Part shown: in pieces, positions 49,825 through 63,300 of the stretch | Position numbering within the stretch: position 1 is the stretch's first letter | Layout: each line of letters starts with the position of its first letter | Source of the DNA: Atopsyche davidsoni | Lineage: Eukaryota > Arthropoda > Insecta > Trichoptera > Hydrobiosidae | Reading direction: 5' to 3' | DNA: 64,000 nt | NCBI GenBank assembly: GCA_022113835.1 | Contig: JAILWY010000011.1 | Span: 4,402,001 to 4,466,000, forward strand | Translations under genes and position numbers: made by a program | The notes under the pieces: generated by a model | The model's database searches: none | The model's input: only the letters and a program-made list of their open reading frames with translations | Told to the model about the DNA's origin: nothing

Positions 49825-51738
49825 ACGAATTTGAAAATAATTCATTCAAAAGTTGTGTGATTATTCATTTAGAATTGGTGACAGTTTTGTAAAATAATAC
49901 CGACATCTTTTTTCCTTTCGGGGTATATAATTTTAAAAAAGTGAATACCTATTTGTCGGCATTACTTTTCGCTTTAAAACTTACTGCTTGCTCTGAAAAC
50001 TTCAAGCTGAAAGTTTTACGTTTATAGGAGTCAACAAATCTTACAGTATTGGAATAAAACTTTCTATTGACACACTGTTGTGTGCTAGGTTCGAGACTTG
50101 AACAAGCGGAATAAACCCATCGGGAAGTATTTCAGTGTATTGACAATTTAAAAAGACGTAAAATAATATATATGTAATACATTTTTTACTTACGGTTAAT
50201 TTTTCAACTGTTCGTTTAGTTTTATTTATTTTTCCTTAATTTAGAGGTGCTCTCAATTCAATATTTATTTTCTCCCTGGAAAATCAATTTTAAATATTGT
50301 TGAAAATGAAAACCGTATATTAAACATTTACTTTACGTGACGCGGGTTTCCTGTCATTTTTCTGCAAACGACATGGCAAATACTTACGTTGCGACAAGAT
50401 GTACACCTCCGTTATGGCTTTTAGCGACAAACTCTTTTCGCTTACCTTTTCACTTGAGGCTCTTGGCTTTTAGAAAGAAGGTTGACTTAAGACTCCCCAT
50501 TTAGTTAATCTGAGTTTGGGTATTTCACTTTAGAAGAGCTTATAAAAACATGGTTTTTCTTGTCGTTTCGTGTGTGAATCGATTACTAAACAATATAATG
50601 CCGCAACTGTTTTTCAACCTTAATGTCCGCAGCACCCACATGTTACCTTCTATATCCCAAATGATAATTAATGTCTTGATTTCGAGATACAAAGATCACA
50701 ATAAACAAAAGCACATTGTATAAGCAATTAAATTTTATTGCTGAAAAATGCAAATTAAATAAGAATCATTGGTACAATGATTGTACATACATAAATGTTG
50801 ATATTTCATATGAACTGTGAATAAAACAATGATTGCATATTATTATTTATAAATATTACACACATACTTTTTATAAAGGTTTACTGTATTTATAACAACA
50901 TGTTTTTCTGTCTAATCTAATAAATCTAAAATGCTTGGTTACGCATTACAATCTTGCTTCGTGCAAATCAAAAGGGAATCCAAGTTTAATCGATTTTTAG
51001 GTAGTCAATTGATATTCGCTCATTTAGTGTACCAAACGACTCTAAGAAGTCGCTTATTTTGACGATTCTTTTGTCAGACTTTAGCCTTCGGTCATTGGCT
51101 CGATTGCGTGTATTTTATCACACGTCGAAAACTATTTATTTAAATTAATAAACATGCAAAAAAATTGAAAGATAAACGATTCATCTTAAATTATCTCTCC
51201 AGTATATCTTTTTACTCATCGCTAAACTCAATCTCAACGACAATAATTCAATATGAAATATCGAAATAAAGATTAAAATCCACTGGAATGATTTATTTTA
51301 ATTCAAATAAATATTCAAATAATTTTTTTAAGATATGATTATGAAAGCACCAATTTTTATTGCTAGAATACTTACAAGTCTAATAAACTCAAATGAAAAT
51401 ATATCCAGTATCTTCTTGTTTCTAAAAATGCGCACCGCGTATGTGTTACTAACCAAAATTTCCATAGAATTTAACTAAACATTTTTGTTTTTTTTATTAT
51501 TTTGACCATGATAACCTTTTGTTTATCTCTTAGGAAAAAAGGAGGACTCATAGTGATCTTATCGGTATGTTTGTCTGTAATTAAATAAAATATCCCCGTG
51601 ACACAAAATATATGGATTATTGATACAATTGAACCGTGGTTAAGTAAATCTTGTATATATTATAGTATAGCACCAATGGCTGACATTCATAGATTTTCAT
51701 AGGATTCAAGAGATGCTGGAGACGAATTGATTCTTTGA

Positions 51739-51820
51739 ATAAATACAGACTTGACCCGGAAAAATATGTTTTGTTGTGTAAAACTCCCCTGAGAAAGAAT
51801 TTTGCTACATGATGTATAAG
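51739..51820 (+). repeat. Dispersed repeat, copy 2
   Basis: AATAAATACAGACTTGACCC GGAAAAATA, GTGTAAAAC, CCCTGAGAAAGA, then GATGTATAA. It pairs with the copy at 9.4 kb. The 9.4-kb and 51.7-kb copies differ at about one base in five. Confidence 0.6.
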
Positions 51821-53439
51821 TTAGTTAGTCAGTGACGTGCACCTAATACACCGAAAGAATAAAAAATACTTTATAATTGTTTAAAATAAATAATTTTGGC
51901 CAGGTGAATGTTTTTAAAAATTATTTTCAATATGTATTGATATTTTTAAAAATGTGCATAAGTAAATTTTTTTTTTTTTTAATTTACTTAGGAAATCCAC
52001 TTTTTCTATTTATAGAAACCGCAAGTTATCGGTATATTTATATTTATGACCCTGAATTTATTATTTTCCATATTTTAATGTCAAATTGTTGACACATTTC
52101 CATCTACTGCTACATAATAATATGAATTAGAGCAAAATAAGAAAAAACAATAAATATTGAAGATCAATGTACCAATTTCTTTTAAATGCCAGCCAGTTCG
52201 GTCAGTTAGTATTTTATATATTAGTAGTTCAATGGAAAAGTAAAGATGTAGGATACCTAAAGTGCAGAAATGAACTGCAACTGCATTAACATAATGTTTA
52301 CGAGTTTAAGTAGTCGTAATGTCTAAGTCGTAACGCGTTGAGTCTAAGATTTCGAATGTATTTTTATACTAATTGTAGAATTAAATAAAATAATTGGTAG
52401 GAAATCACTTTAAAGTTCGGCCATGACAGTTTCTGAATGCAATAACTGTCACAGCCAGAGAATATATTCGATATGAAATATATTTTTAGACTTTTATAGC
52501 TGTAATTCTATTATATTTGGACATTTTATGTCTGCAATAGGTTATTAACATGCTGAAGGATGTAGTTTGCCCCGTTCATTTTGGAATATGAGTTCTGAAC
52601 TGCGTGGGTGGATAACCGGTCGTTTGTAATATGAGATTGTAAGTAGACGCTAAATGTTAGGGATGCTCGAAGCTCAAGACGTTAAATGTAGTTTTGAACT
52701 GTACGAGGTTCTAGGCCACTTTTAATATGAGCAGTGACATCGTCTCTATTAAAAAAGTGTGTAGATACATTAGTTGAGCAAATTTAATGATTATACTTTT
52801 ATGTTGCCTTTAGGGGATCAGGTGTTCAAAGAATGTACTTATTTGGCGCTGTATGCTTAACATTTAATTGATTGCAAGAAAAAATACTTGTTTATTTATC
52901 TTTAAGTAGGATGTACGTTTTTAGCTCATCAAAATCGTATCTGAATAATTAGATCCTTGCAATGATTATGGTTGTGAACAGGAGCTATACAACAAAGCAC
53001 CATGCAACATAATTTCAACAAAATGCAAACACGTATAAAAATTTATGACAGTTACTAATAAGTAGGAGCAATCTAATCTAGAAAAGTAAATGAAGAATTA
53101 AGCCTTAATTTCATCAGCATCGGACGTTTCTTGCATCCTCCACTCAAGAACTGAAGGAACACTAATTTGCTAGGCCCATACAAAAAAATAGAGGTTTTTA
53201 ATTTTGACTTGTATCGAAGTATAAATATTCATATGTGAATAGCCCAACCGTTTTTACGTATAATGAAAATTCAGATTGTAAGCGATTTCCATTCAATACT
53301 CGTATATGTAAATTTCCAAAGGGTTGGCATCCAATTTGAATCCACTTGTCACGGAAAAAATACCCTTAGCCGTCTTGGAACTTTTTATTTGCAATCATTA
53401 ATTTTCCACTGAAGAACGTCGTTATATTTTCGATTTTTC

Positions 53440-53625
53440 AAAACCTTTTTTTAAAATCGTCATTCCGTGAGGACCCTATTCGTCTTTTCATCCGCTTACC
53501 CCGTCCTCGCGATGTCGTAACGAAGTGTCCCATCTCATCACGAGCGATATCAAATTCTCAGTGAGCCGAGTCCGCTCCCAGGGTTGCCATGTCATATCCC
53601 AGCGGGCTCGTGTCGTTCACGTGAT
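53440..53625. other. G+C-richer island
   Basis: Balanced composition (CCGCTTACCCCGTCCTCGCG, GCCGAGTCCGCTCCCAGGG, CCCAGCGGGCTCGTG) with a CACGTG at 53619. All frames closed. Possibly regulatory. Confidence 0.3.
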
Positions 53626-53924
53626 AAATGTCTTCTGTCTAATAAAATATGTTTCTTAAACCGAGCATGAAAATGTCGGAAATTGTTAACGTTACCAAAC
53701 TTCGACTTTTAAATTCGACTATCAGATAATTATAAAGTGGTGTAGCATAAAAAAAATATTGATAACACTCGACGTCAGGTGAGTTAGCATTAAAATTGAA
53801 CCATTAAAATGAGCGATCATTTTTGTGAAGATGGCAGAGAAGCGACCGACGTTTCTAAAGTCCACCGTTTGGAACATATGGTACAATATATATATATAGT
53901 TATATATTCAAGAACTGGAAGAAT

Positions 53925-54215
53925 GCTCAAAACTCCGTGCGTTGAATGCTGTCATCGCGTGTCTTCCATTTCCTAATGGATGTCTGTCCTCCATCGGCAG
54001 TTTTTGGCAACCATGCCCGCATCGGTCGGGAGGTTATGGATGGCCCGTAGAATGACAGATCCGGATAAGGGTGTCGGACCATCCGAGCGTTGTGAAAAAA
54101 GTCCTCAGCGAATGAATGAAATGGGTTTTCTCCTCCCACGGAATTTTTGAATGAAATTCATTTCATGAATGGGAGACTCGACGGCGGTGCGCTCTGCATC
54201 CGAATTATCTCAAGC
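53925..54215. other. G+C-richer island
   Basis: A minus-strand frame of 70 codons (MGGENPFHSFAEDFFHNARM at its start) spans most of it. It is less simple in composition than most chance frames but unrecognised and without clear splice sites. An inverted pair, GAATGAAATGG/CATTTCATG..., lies near 54110-54170. Confidence 0.25.
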
Positions 54216-54389
54216 TTTACATTGGCGACTCTGAGGCTCTCATTTATTCATGAAAATACTTTTATAAGAATATTGAATAATTTTATAACTTTTACGGTTT
54301 CTTGGCAATTTTTATTTTCAATTTAAAATTATGGCTTACAGATGGAATAATAAAAATATGGGTGGTTCAACATTAATTTAATTTTATTA

Positions 54390-54450
54390 AATTGTTAGCA
54401 CGAATGCTTATCGACTATAGGATCCCGGGTTCAGAATCCGGGAGAAGCAA
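54390..54450 (+). repeat. tRNA-like remnant
   Basis: TGTTAGCACGAATGCTTATC followed by GGATCCCGGGTTCAGAATCC GGGAGAAGC looks like an A-box/B-box pair with an extra base in the T loop. The pieces TCCCGG and CCGGGA form a short stem. Likely SINE-derived. Confidence 0.35.
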
Positions 54451-54714
54451 TAAGATTCATTTAATTCTGTAGAAAATATTTTAAAACGCTCCAACTCAGA
54501 TTTTCTATGTTTTTTGTGATTTCCATTAACACAAAGAGACAGTAGTTAGAGACGTATCTCGATAGTTTTTCGCTTTTTCCACATTTTTCAACTATGCTGG
54601 TTTTGTTGTATCCACAATATTAAGGTAACTAATGAACAACGAGAAAAATCTTCGAAAAATAAATGATGACACCGCTAACCTTATCCAAATCACGGTCGGA
54701 CGATCTGACCGATT

Positions 54715-54785
54715 GAGTCTGATTGATAAAACAACTTGACCGCGATAGTCATAGAGGTGTGGATTCGAATCCCAGCGGTGCCGTA
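54715..54785 (+). repeat. tRNA-like remnant
   Basis: GGATTCGAATCCCAGC (54761 onward) is a near-consensus B box inside GAGGTGTGGATTCGAATCCC. The A-box side is poorly kept. A second SINE-like scrap about 300 bases after the previous one. Confidence 0.35.
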
Positions 54786-55104
54786 AAATAAATCGAATGG
54801 TTTTCTCGCCGTTTTAACAAATTTGAATTCGTGTTAGACAAATATAGATATATTTTATTGCACCAATGGATACACAGAAATCAACCAAAATAAATGTCTC
54901 AATTCGATTTGAATCTTTTTAATATCATTCTACCCTAATTTTTCATATAACTATTGTTTTGCGTATTTTATAAGTCACCAAAGCTCAAATATTATTGAAG
55001 TCATGTATTATTCTATCGTTTTTATTTTCTCCACATTGGTGATATTTTTTTCCTCTTGAGTTATGAAAATCCCTCCATTCCGTTCGCCATTCATTTCCCT
55101 TTTA

Positions 55105-55230
55105 TGGCGTAATGAACTTATTAACCCCGGCAAGTACTGGCTCTCGGGGGGTCGACGTTTCCACTTTTTGTTCATTCCGTGCGCTGTCGAGCGCCGGGCA
55201 AGGCTCGCCGATCATATGGGGAGGATATCT
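55105..55230. other. G+C-richer island
   Basis: CTCTCGGGGGGTCGACG and GTCGAGCGCCGGGCAAGGCTC in A+T-rich flanks. A 62-codon plus frame, unrecognised. Confidence 0.3.
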
Positions 55231-55545
55231 TTTCAGCTCATTGCTGAATAATGTAGAGAATTGAAAAACTTCCTGACATATTTAATAATAATTTGATCTG
55301 CACAGATTTTTTATTCTAAAGAAAGCTCACAAACTTACATTTTAGGAATTCATTATTATTATTCCTCTTGGCAAGATAAATTTAGCAAGAAAACATCGTC
55401 AAAGCTTTGTTAAATCTTTGTCTATAAATATTCAAACATCCTTTTGAAGAAAAATATTGAACATTTTTGATTATAAAAACATGGGTTAAAATCCAAAAAA
55501 ATTCTTCTTTAAATTAATATTTTTAAATATCCAAGACTATTACTA

Positions 55546-55551
<6 letters not shown>

Positions 55552-55584
<33 letters not shown>
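55552..55584. repeat. (TA)n microsatellite
   Basis: About sixteen TA units, 50 bases upstream of the third Penelope-like fragment. Confidence 0.9.
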
Positions 55585-55585
<1 letters not shown>

Positions 55586-55633
55586 TAAGTAAAGATTCGA
55601 TGAATTTGTTTGTTGAAAACGAAATGAAAATAA

Positions 55634-55710
55634 TCAATATTTTTGACAGAGAGTACTTGGTGAAATTCTATGTTAATTAACATGTGGAAAAATCACTCAA
55701 GTATTTTAAT
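55634..55710. mobile_element. Rearranged fragment of the Penelope-like repeat
   Basis: TCAATATTTTTGACAGAGAG TACTTGGTGAAATTCT matches the 37.4-kb plus-strand sequence. It is joined to CATGTGGAAAAATCACTCAA GTATTTTA, which is in the opposite orientation relative to the other copies. The hammerhead-like core is absent. A (TA)n run lies just upstream. It looks like an inverted or deleted remnant. Confidence 0.5.
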
Positions 55711-56744
55711 CTATTTAAAACATTGAAATGAAAACTTGTTAATTATTTCTATTTGATTTTTCTTTGTAATTTTTGTGTACCGTATTGAGAGCTTGTTATG
55801 GAATATTTATAATAACAGTCATGTTTAGTAATTAATTAAATACTGATTGAATACAGAAAGCTTTATTACTCTAAAACCTATTGCATGATGTTTTTTTTCT
55901 TTCAACTTTTAAGACTGTTGCTTCTGCGTAGCTCCAAATTAACACACCGGTCTCCTAGGACGAATATATCCAGCTAGTACCTGTCGCATTTTCAATGTGG
56001 CCCAATAATTCAAAATAATAAAAAAAATTGCTAAAAGCCTAAGAAATTAAGATCAGTTTCCAAACATGAATCTTAACCATTGCTTGGATTGACCATGGCT
56101 TGACCTTGAAAACCATTAACGTCACAAATAAAAATGGTCGTTATACTCTAGCATTTTATTATTGATATTTGTTGTTTACTCGCAAAGTATTATTACAAAT
56201 TAAACCAGTTTGTCATGAAAATGAGGTGTATTTCAAAATCATTATTATTGCTGAAATAAAATTCATAAAAATTGCAGCCTTTTAAAAAGGGGCAATAGCA
56301 CAAATAATTATAATATTTAATATAGAAAGGCTTCATTCTACATTAACTTTATTTAAAAATACATATAATACTAAACTTTTATGTGATAAGTCATGTATTT
56401 GTTAACGAAATACACTTTGTTTTGTGAACAAAAAGTTCTAATATTAATTTTAAAAAAGGCCTCTTCAAATATTATTTTGAGGCAGCACTATAGTCTGTAA
56501 CTCTTAAATTTATTTAAATATAAAACTCACCCAATAAAGTTTCTTACAAAACAATATAAGTATAGAAATTATTCAATGCGTACGGATATTTAAAACATTT
56601 TGGTTTGTGGGTGCTTTTCGTAAATAAAATAATCAAATAGTATCCTAATCTTCTAGCCATTTGGACATTCAAATTTGAAGTTAACATAATTTAATATATT
56701 TCCAAAGTTATATCAAGAAAATTTGGCAAAAAGCCCGAGGCGCA

Positions 56745-56940
56745 AAGCCTCCTCATTTTTTTTAAATCTGAGATGCTTTTTCTTCGCTCGCGAGGGGACC
56801 GCGAAGCACACACGCCCCGGGGCGTATAAAAGCGAGTACACATCTGGAAGTGTCGGTCCATACATAAAAAGGGGGGCACGTTGTTCCGGGTGCGGGCTCG
56901 CTGATCCTGATTAACGACCCCCTGTCGGTGATTTTTCCGG
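56745..56940 (+). promoter_or_regulatory. G+C-rich island with TATA box
   Basis: CGCCCCGGGGCGTATAAAAG CGAG gives a textbook TATAAAAG (56825-56832) flanked by a CpG-rich block from about 56745 to 56935. A start would fall near 56855, after CATCTGGAAG. No clear exon follows; ATGATTTTATTATTTTCAG|GT at 57018 is a possible but weak short exon. The 99-codon minus-strand frame across the island has no known domain. Confidence 0.42.
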
Positions 56941-59900
56941 AAATGGACTTTTTTTAAACGCGGAAGAAATTGGAAAAAAACCTTTTCCATACCTTGAAGA
57001 TTTTTTTGGACTTTCAGATGATTTTATTATTTTCAGGTAAATTACTTGCTATCATAAAAAAAACTTTCATCTCTAAGTCTGCAGGGTCCAACGAATCCTA
57101 CCCCACAGCTTTTGTCTCTTGCTTGGATAAAGAAAAAACCATAACATGTGCGCAAACATCTACAGTGGTCTATTTTGTACTTTTTTTAACATTAGATTAT
57201 TAAAATATCATTAAATTTTTGACAATGAGAAAGGCCAACAAATATTATTCTCGGTTACTTGTTACATTCGTTTCATATAAACATATTTTTTTTTAAATAT
57301 TTAATTTCTGTTTTGAAAAGCACAACAGTCATTTCAAGATCAAAAGTGTTTTTTTTTTTTTGCTTATCTACACGGTGTCTTCAATAAAAGTTCATGAACC
57401 AATTTCACGAAGAATTCGGCGAGAAATTCAAAGAGGAAACTTACGAAATAAAAAAAAAGAAATCAAACTAAAAGAACAAAAGTGCAAAAGTATTCGCGTT
57501 TTCTTGGATTTTCCTGCTAAAAACTTTTTTCACCTTTATTAGTTATATAAATTTACCGGTAAAGTTTCCTGCTAGGTGTTTCTCACGCTGGCGTGTCTTC
57601 GAAATTTGTTCGCAGTTGTCACTCTTTTGTAAAATAAACACTTTTACGAGATCGAATACCATCAAGACAGCTTGTAATATACCTGATACCATTTTTTATT
57701 AGTACATTTTAACCTTTGTTCATTCATAATAATGTTAAAAAATATTAATAATATCAACAAATTTAAGTTAAATTTAAATGTGTGTTGTGCGACCACTGCT
57801 TTCTTAATTACAAAGTAAAAGCGAGACTAGGTCTTTTATCTAAAACTACAGTATTGATCGACTTGAAATATCAAAGTATAAAAATAAAAAATTCAGAAGT
57901 TTCATCAAATATTTGAAGCCAAAAAATATTGCTGTTAAAATTTTAATTGATATTTTATCACAGCTTCATTTTATAGCTAAACAGTTTCTTGGCAATAATG
58001 ACAGGTATTGAATATGAATACGCGTTCTATTAACATTGAATTTAATAACGAACGTAAATTTGATTGTATTTTAGCTTGGATGGTTTTTATCTTCTTGCGT
58101 TAATTAATTGAATAGTTACCAACCGCCCCACGCTGGGTTTTTTTGAAAGAATCATATGAATAACAATTAAAACGGAATTAAATAATAATTGTACTAACGA
58201 CTCTAAGAAAAGCTGTGCTATAAAAATTTATTACATAAACATTAAAAAACCACATTTTTACGTAAGAAAAAGAACCTTTATTCCTATTTACCTTTATTTA
58301 AATTAACTTTATGTTTGATTAATAAAAAATAAATCATAGCTTTATTTTAAACATCGTTAAATTAATTGTAAGTATTATTGAAGATTCAAGCTAATAGATG
58401 CTATTAAATTATTGAATTTATTGTTATTTTTTAAAGGCCTTTATAATAACATTAAATAGCGCAGATAAAATTGGCTTCTGCAGATGACCTCGAGTCACAG
58501 TTTGCAGTGACACGCCCGGAATATATGAATTATGAAAATATAAAACCTTGACTTTTAAGAAGCTGATTGTGAGATGAAAAAAATGATTTTTAATAAATTC
58601 ATTTTTATAAAATAGCCATTATTTGAAATCGAATTCTAACAATTACAATTAATAAAACGAATAACACTTGTACGCCCCGTAGTATTGTATTTAAATAGAT
58701 TTAAGACCCTTGTATCTTATCAATAGAATATTTGAATTCTGATCTGAAATATTATGGTTTAAATCTCGATGAATTAATAAGAAAATCTGAATTATTAACC
58801 GCATTCGGTTCAAGGGTAAGAAAAAAAACTTTCAGGAAAAACCCCTCTGATACATATTTTAAATTATTAACCTGTACATAACAAGATAAATTTATTGTTG
58901 TTACATCCGCAATAACTACTAAATGCTTGCTCACTGATTCGTTTTTTGTTGAGATCATTGACTTTTTAAGACAGGTGGATAGACTTCCTATTCAGTATAA
59001 ACAAAACCACGGAATCGGCGCACCCATTCAGCTAGATTATAGTTTTTTTTTAAATACACGTATTTTTTACCAATTTATCCTTTGATTTGTTTTCTTTGTG
59101 GGTGCCCGACCTTTGACTCTTGTAAAAGAAGTCCCAGGTTCGGTCATAGTGAAATCCGTGATTGGTTCATGACTATTTCAATAAGCCGGAAGGCAATTTG
59201 TATTGACATTGCTTGTTTTAATACAAAATGTTTTTCTTTTCGGATTATCGGGAAATTTACTTCAACTACGCGTAAAAGTTACGTTTACAAGTAATTTTAT
59301 TATTATTAATAAAATTATTTATTTCCATAACTCGATTATGTCATAAGATCGATATTTTTTAAGAAACTTGTTTTGATTTATTAAAATACGCTTTAAATAT
59401 CTTAATCATTTAGGAACAAATTGCTCACTCATGCTGTGAGAGGAAAAAATCAAGAAGTAGGAAGTGCATTTTTTTATATGCTTGATCGATTGCAAAGAAG
59501 TGTGCCAGCTGGAGTTTATTTATAATTTATTACTAAACACTATAATGCACTCTACCTAAAATAAAATTAAAATGTATTTGTTAGTGAACTTAAACTGCAT
59601 AAATGCAGGCTCAATCTAGTATTTTTTATGACAGTCAATATATTTTGTACGTAAAAATGATAAATATATGAAATACACCGCTTTAAACTTATCAGTAATC
59701 TGCGTCGTGAAGTTCTTCGTATTATTTTTATCATGAACCTTTGAATGTTTATGATTCTTAACTTATAATTATCAAAACTATTCGATTTTTGTCAACTCTT
59801 GAAACAGCTTTTTAATATTTTTATTTTAACTGTTAGTTTTTTAATTTACATGTGTCAAATTTGAAATCAAAATTACACCTGTAACTTTTTTTTAAACGAT

Positions 59901-60234
59901 TTTTATTTATTTTGCGTTATTATATATTCTGTTTAAAAAGTTATTGGAATTGTCTAATATGATAATTGATTAATTAACCACATTAATTTAAATTGACCTG
60001 TGTTTTATTGATGTAAATATAGTATTTGTTTTTATATTTTAACATTTATAATGGCAAAAGTTATATATTAATCGTGTGATTATTATGTCTTAACAATACA
60101 ACTCTTTTTTGTTTTTTTTTTCGTAAACTATTTTAAAAATATAAGTTAACTGCAGTACGGTACTAAAAGTATAAAAATACAAAAGATCAATTGAAAAGTT
60201 AAAAAAAATCAAATGACACGACGCTGGCTTAAGC
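56941..60234. other. Gene-free A+T-rich sequence
   Basis: Poly(T) runs and chance frames only. TATCACAG at 57956 was considered and rejected as a miRNA. Confidence 0.55.
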
Positions 60235-60350
60235 TAAGTAATGATACATAATTATGGCCCAGTGGATTTCGTTAGAACGCCCACGACTCGCGGTCGTTGA
60301 TCGGGTCGGTAATGACGACTGGTAATAAGGCGAAGATACACCGACGAGTT
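60235..60350. other. G+C-richer island
   Basis: GGCCCAGTGGATTTCGTTAG, CCACGACTCGCGGTCGTTGA (inverted GACTCG/CGGTCG-like pieces) and GGTCGGTAATGACGACTGG. No frame. Candidate non-coding element. Confidence 0.3.
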
Positions 60351-63300
60351 CCATACTCACGATTTAAGTACACATTACACACGGCAATAATAAAGTATTA
60401 CTTCTTCAAGGTTCCCAGGGGAATCTGTAAAAAATACGTACAAGGATAATGAGGTTAGCGATATAATCATCAGTCAGTGTGTTCCTTTATTACAAATGTA
60501 AAATTACATGTGAATATTGTAATTATTATATTTACTGTACAAAAGCAGCGTGATGAAATTCTTATATAAAATATCATTAAAAACGACACCGAGATAAAAA
60601 TATATTTTAAATACATTACTTATTTTATAAACGTCTAATTTTATGTTACATGTTTTGAGAATAAATTGTTTCTGTCACGTAAATGTTCGAACTCATTGGC
60701 ATCAACAAAGAGAATGATATCCAAAATAGACTTATTTAATTTGTGACACTTCATATTTAAAAAACAAATATTCAATTTATTATCATTCTATTATGCGTAT
60801 TTTAACAAGTTTTTAATAGTTAAAATTTAATAACTAGATAATGTAAACAAAATCAGTATTTATTTTTTAAAATTGTCATTATATTTCATCATAATTACGT
60901 TCATCGTCATCGCTACTTACAATGTTGCAATCGGTCGTCTTTTGATAATTTTTTTTTTAAATTTAATTATTAAAAAATTTAACATAACCCACACGTATTT
61001 TATTTTCGTTCCACACAAGCTTGACCGACATATTTTTCAATAGTAAGGCTTGTTTTTTTTCACCGTTGATTTAAGAATTATTCAAATGTACTCATAGTTA
61101 ATATAATGTATTTTATTGAAATTTTCTTAATTAAGTAGAGAAATAATATTTTTTGCCGAGTTTTACTTTTGACATTTAATTATTTCATAAACATTTGAAA
61201 ATTAAGGAAAAACTCCCGTTAGGTTTTTACAAAACAGTATTAGTTTATGCTCAATTTTAACATGTGTATCTAGAGACTATCTTAATTGAGTAAACCCTTT
61301 CCTGCTATAAAATATCCTGCGAATTGATAAACAGATGTGGTAATTGTACAAGTCTATCCTTAGCTTATCGATTCACACATTTAACGACGAGGTTGGATTT
61401 AAAAATACGACTCTGGCTATTACGGTCTGTTGCCGATCTTACTAATTAGCTACTTTGCCAAAAATCCACCCTAGAATTTGTATGTGTGAGCTCGAGTTAC
61501 ATCTATATCGCAGAAAAAAATTGAGTACTTTTCTAATCGTTGATCTAAAACTATAAAGTATGTATAATACAATATACCTGTATGGGTGAAAAACCATGAT
61601 TTGTTTAATATTTTTAAGTTATCAATACCACTATATAAGTAAGGATACCATAAGTACTTCCTTGTATTATGATTCGCCTGGGGGTTAATATCAAATAAAT
61701 ATCGCAGATGTAAAATTTATTTCAATTAAAATTAATAAATATTGATTTACTTTATTGTGTTTATTTTAGACATACGCAAATCAAATATTTGTTTCTCGGA
61801 TACTTTGCTCACTCCAGTGGCCTTCTGCTTCCAATTCAAGCATTTGCTGTTTATTCATTTAGAAATACTCCCGGCGCTCGGATTCAATCAAACATTCTGA
61901 GAATAATATATCAGCAGATAGTTGCATATTCAATTAAATACTTCAAATTCTATGTACATATTTAAACACATTTATATTATATCTAAGATTCTTTGCATAT
62001 TCCACCCAACACAGATAGCAATGAACAATTGAATAATTTATAAATAAATAAAAAAATATTAATTTGATGATAATAATTTACGAAGAAGTCTTTATAGGCT
62101 TAAATACTCCCACAAAAATTTTATCGTTGTGTCCTAGTTACTCGGCTACTCATATTGTTTTAATTATTAACAGGCTTCAAGAGAATATTCGCAATGCGTT
62201 TGTGTAGCATCTTCTGCGTGTTTGCTTTAACAAGTAGTAAAATTAAGAATAAGTTCGTAGCAGGCACCATTAAATTCATTCAGATATGTTTTCCCTCACA
62301 ATCATTATCGTTTAAATTATTATACCTAGAAACTGCAAACTTACCCATTAAAAATTCATTTTATCGTCATTTCTAACTATGTTTCTTCCAAAACAGATAA
62401 AAAAAACATTATTAAAATTATAGATATAGTTTAGATACATTACGTATCAAAAGTTAGCACGTAGAAGCTAACCAGCGATAAATTGAGTCCAATGCAAGGG
62501 AGCTTAACGAATTGATGATATAATCGTAGACTTATATAACACTATAAGTACGCAAAAGCTATGATATAAAGTATGAAGTGGATACACCTTTAAATTATTG
62601 TTGATACGTTTAATTATCGCAATTTTCTCGTTCCATTCGCGTCAATGTGCAAGCAACTTAAGTACTCAGATATGCATCATGTAGCCACAGCCTAAAGATA
62701 AGATACAACTCACGACTAAATTAGCTTACTTGCATAAACGATTATGTGTTATTGGACTACCTGCAATCATCTTGTATGTTATACATTTTGGACAAACACG
62801 ATTTGCAGTAAAGCCGCGCTAAGTCTCGCAACCTTAAATTAAATACAGCCTGGAATAAGGCCTCTTTACCAACCCACTTCTGCAAAAAGTCGATGAGAAT
62901 ACACACTGAGGCCAGCACTCACAGGTATCTTGTATACAGAAAGATGTGCATACTAAGAAATTCTATAGTGTTTTTAACATAAATGGCATTAAATTCCACA
63001 GTGTGTAGTAAAAATGGATGTCATTATTTTTCTGATCCATTGAAAGTGTACTTATATTTTTTTGATAATTTATACGTACTTGTTACCTTCTTACTTAAGG
63101 ATAAAATTTTAGCAAGCAAACTGATTTCCAATGTATGAAAAAACGCGTATGATATAACTCCGTACCATTTTTATTAAATTATTTTAACATAAAATCTTGC
63201 TTCTACAATTTATGGCGGATTTTTCTTACCTCCGGCATTGCACACGTGCGGTTTTACATTAAATCACGCGACTACCTTAAACATTATTTTACAACCGTAT

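Larger units (their letters stand above)
47950..53439. other. A+T-rich sequence, possibly a first intron
   Basis: It starts with the GTAAGT donor and a T16-like run. It holds a tRNA-like scrap, one weak exon and a dispersed repeat. If the 47.8-kb promoter is real, this is probably intron. Confidence 0.45.

Noticed and set aside
57950..57985. TATCACAGCTTCATTTTATAG, seed like miR-2/miR-13
   Set aside because: Only the seed and a few more bases fit; no good hairpin with a star strand nearby.
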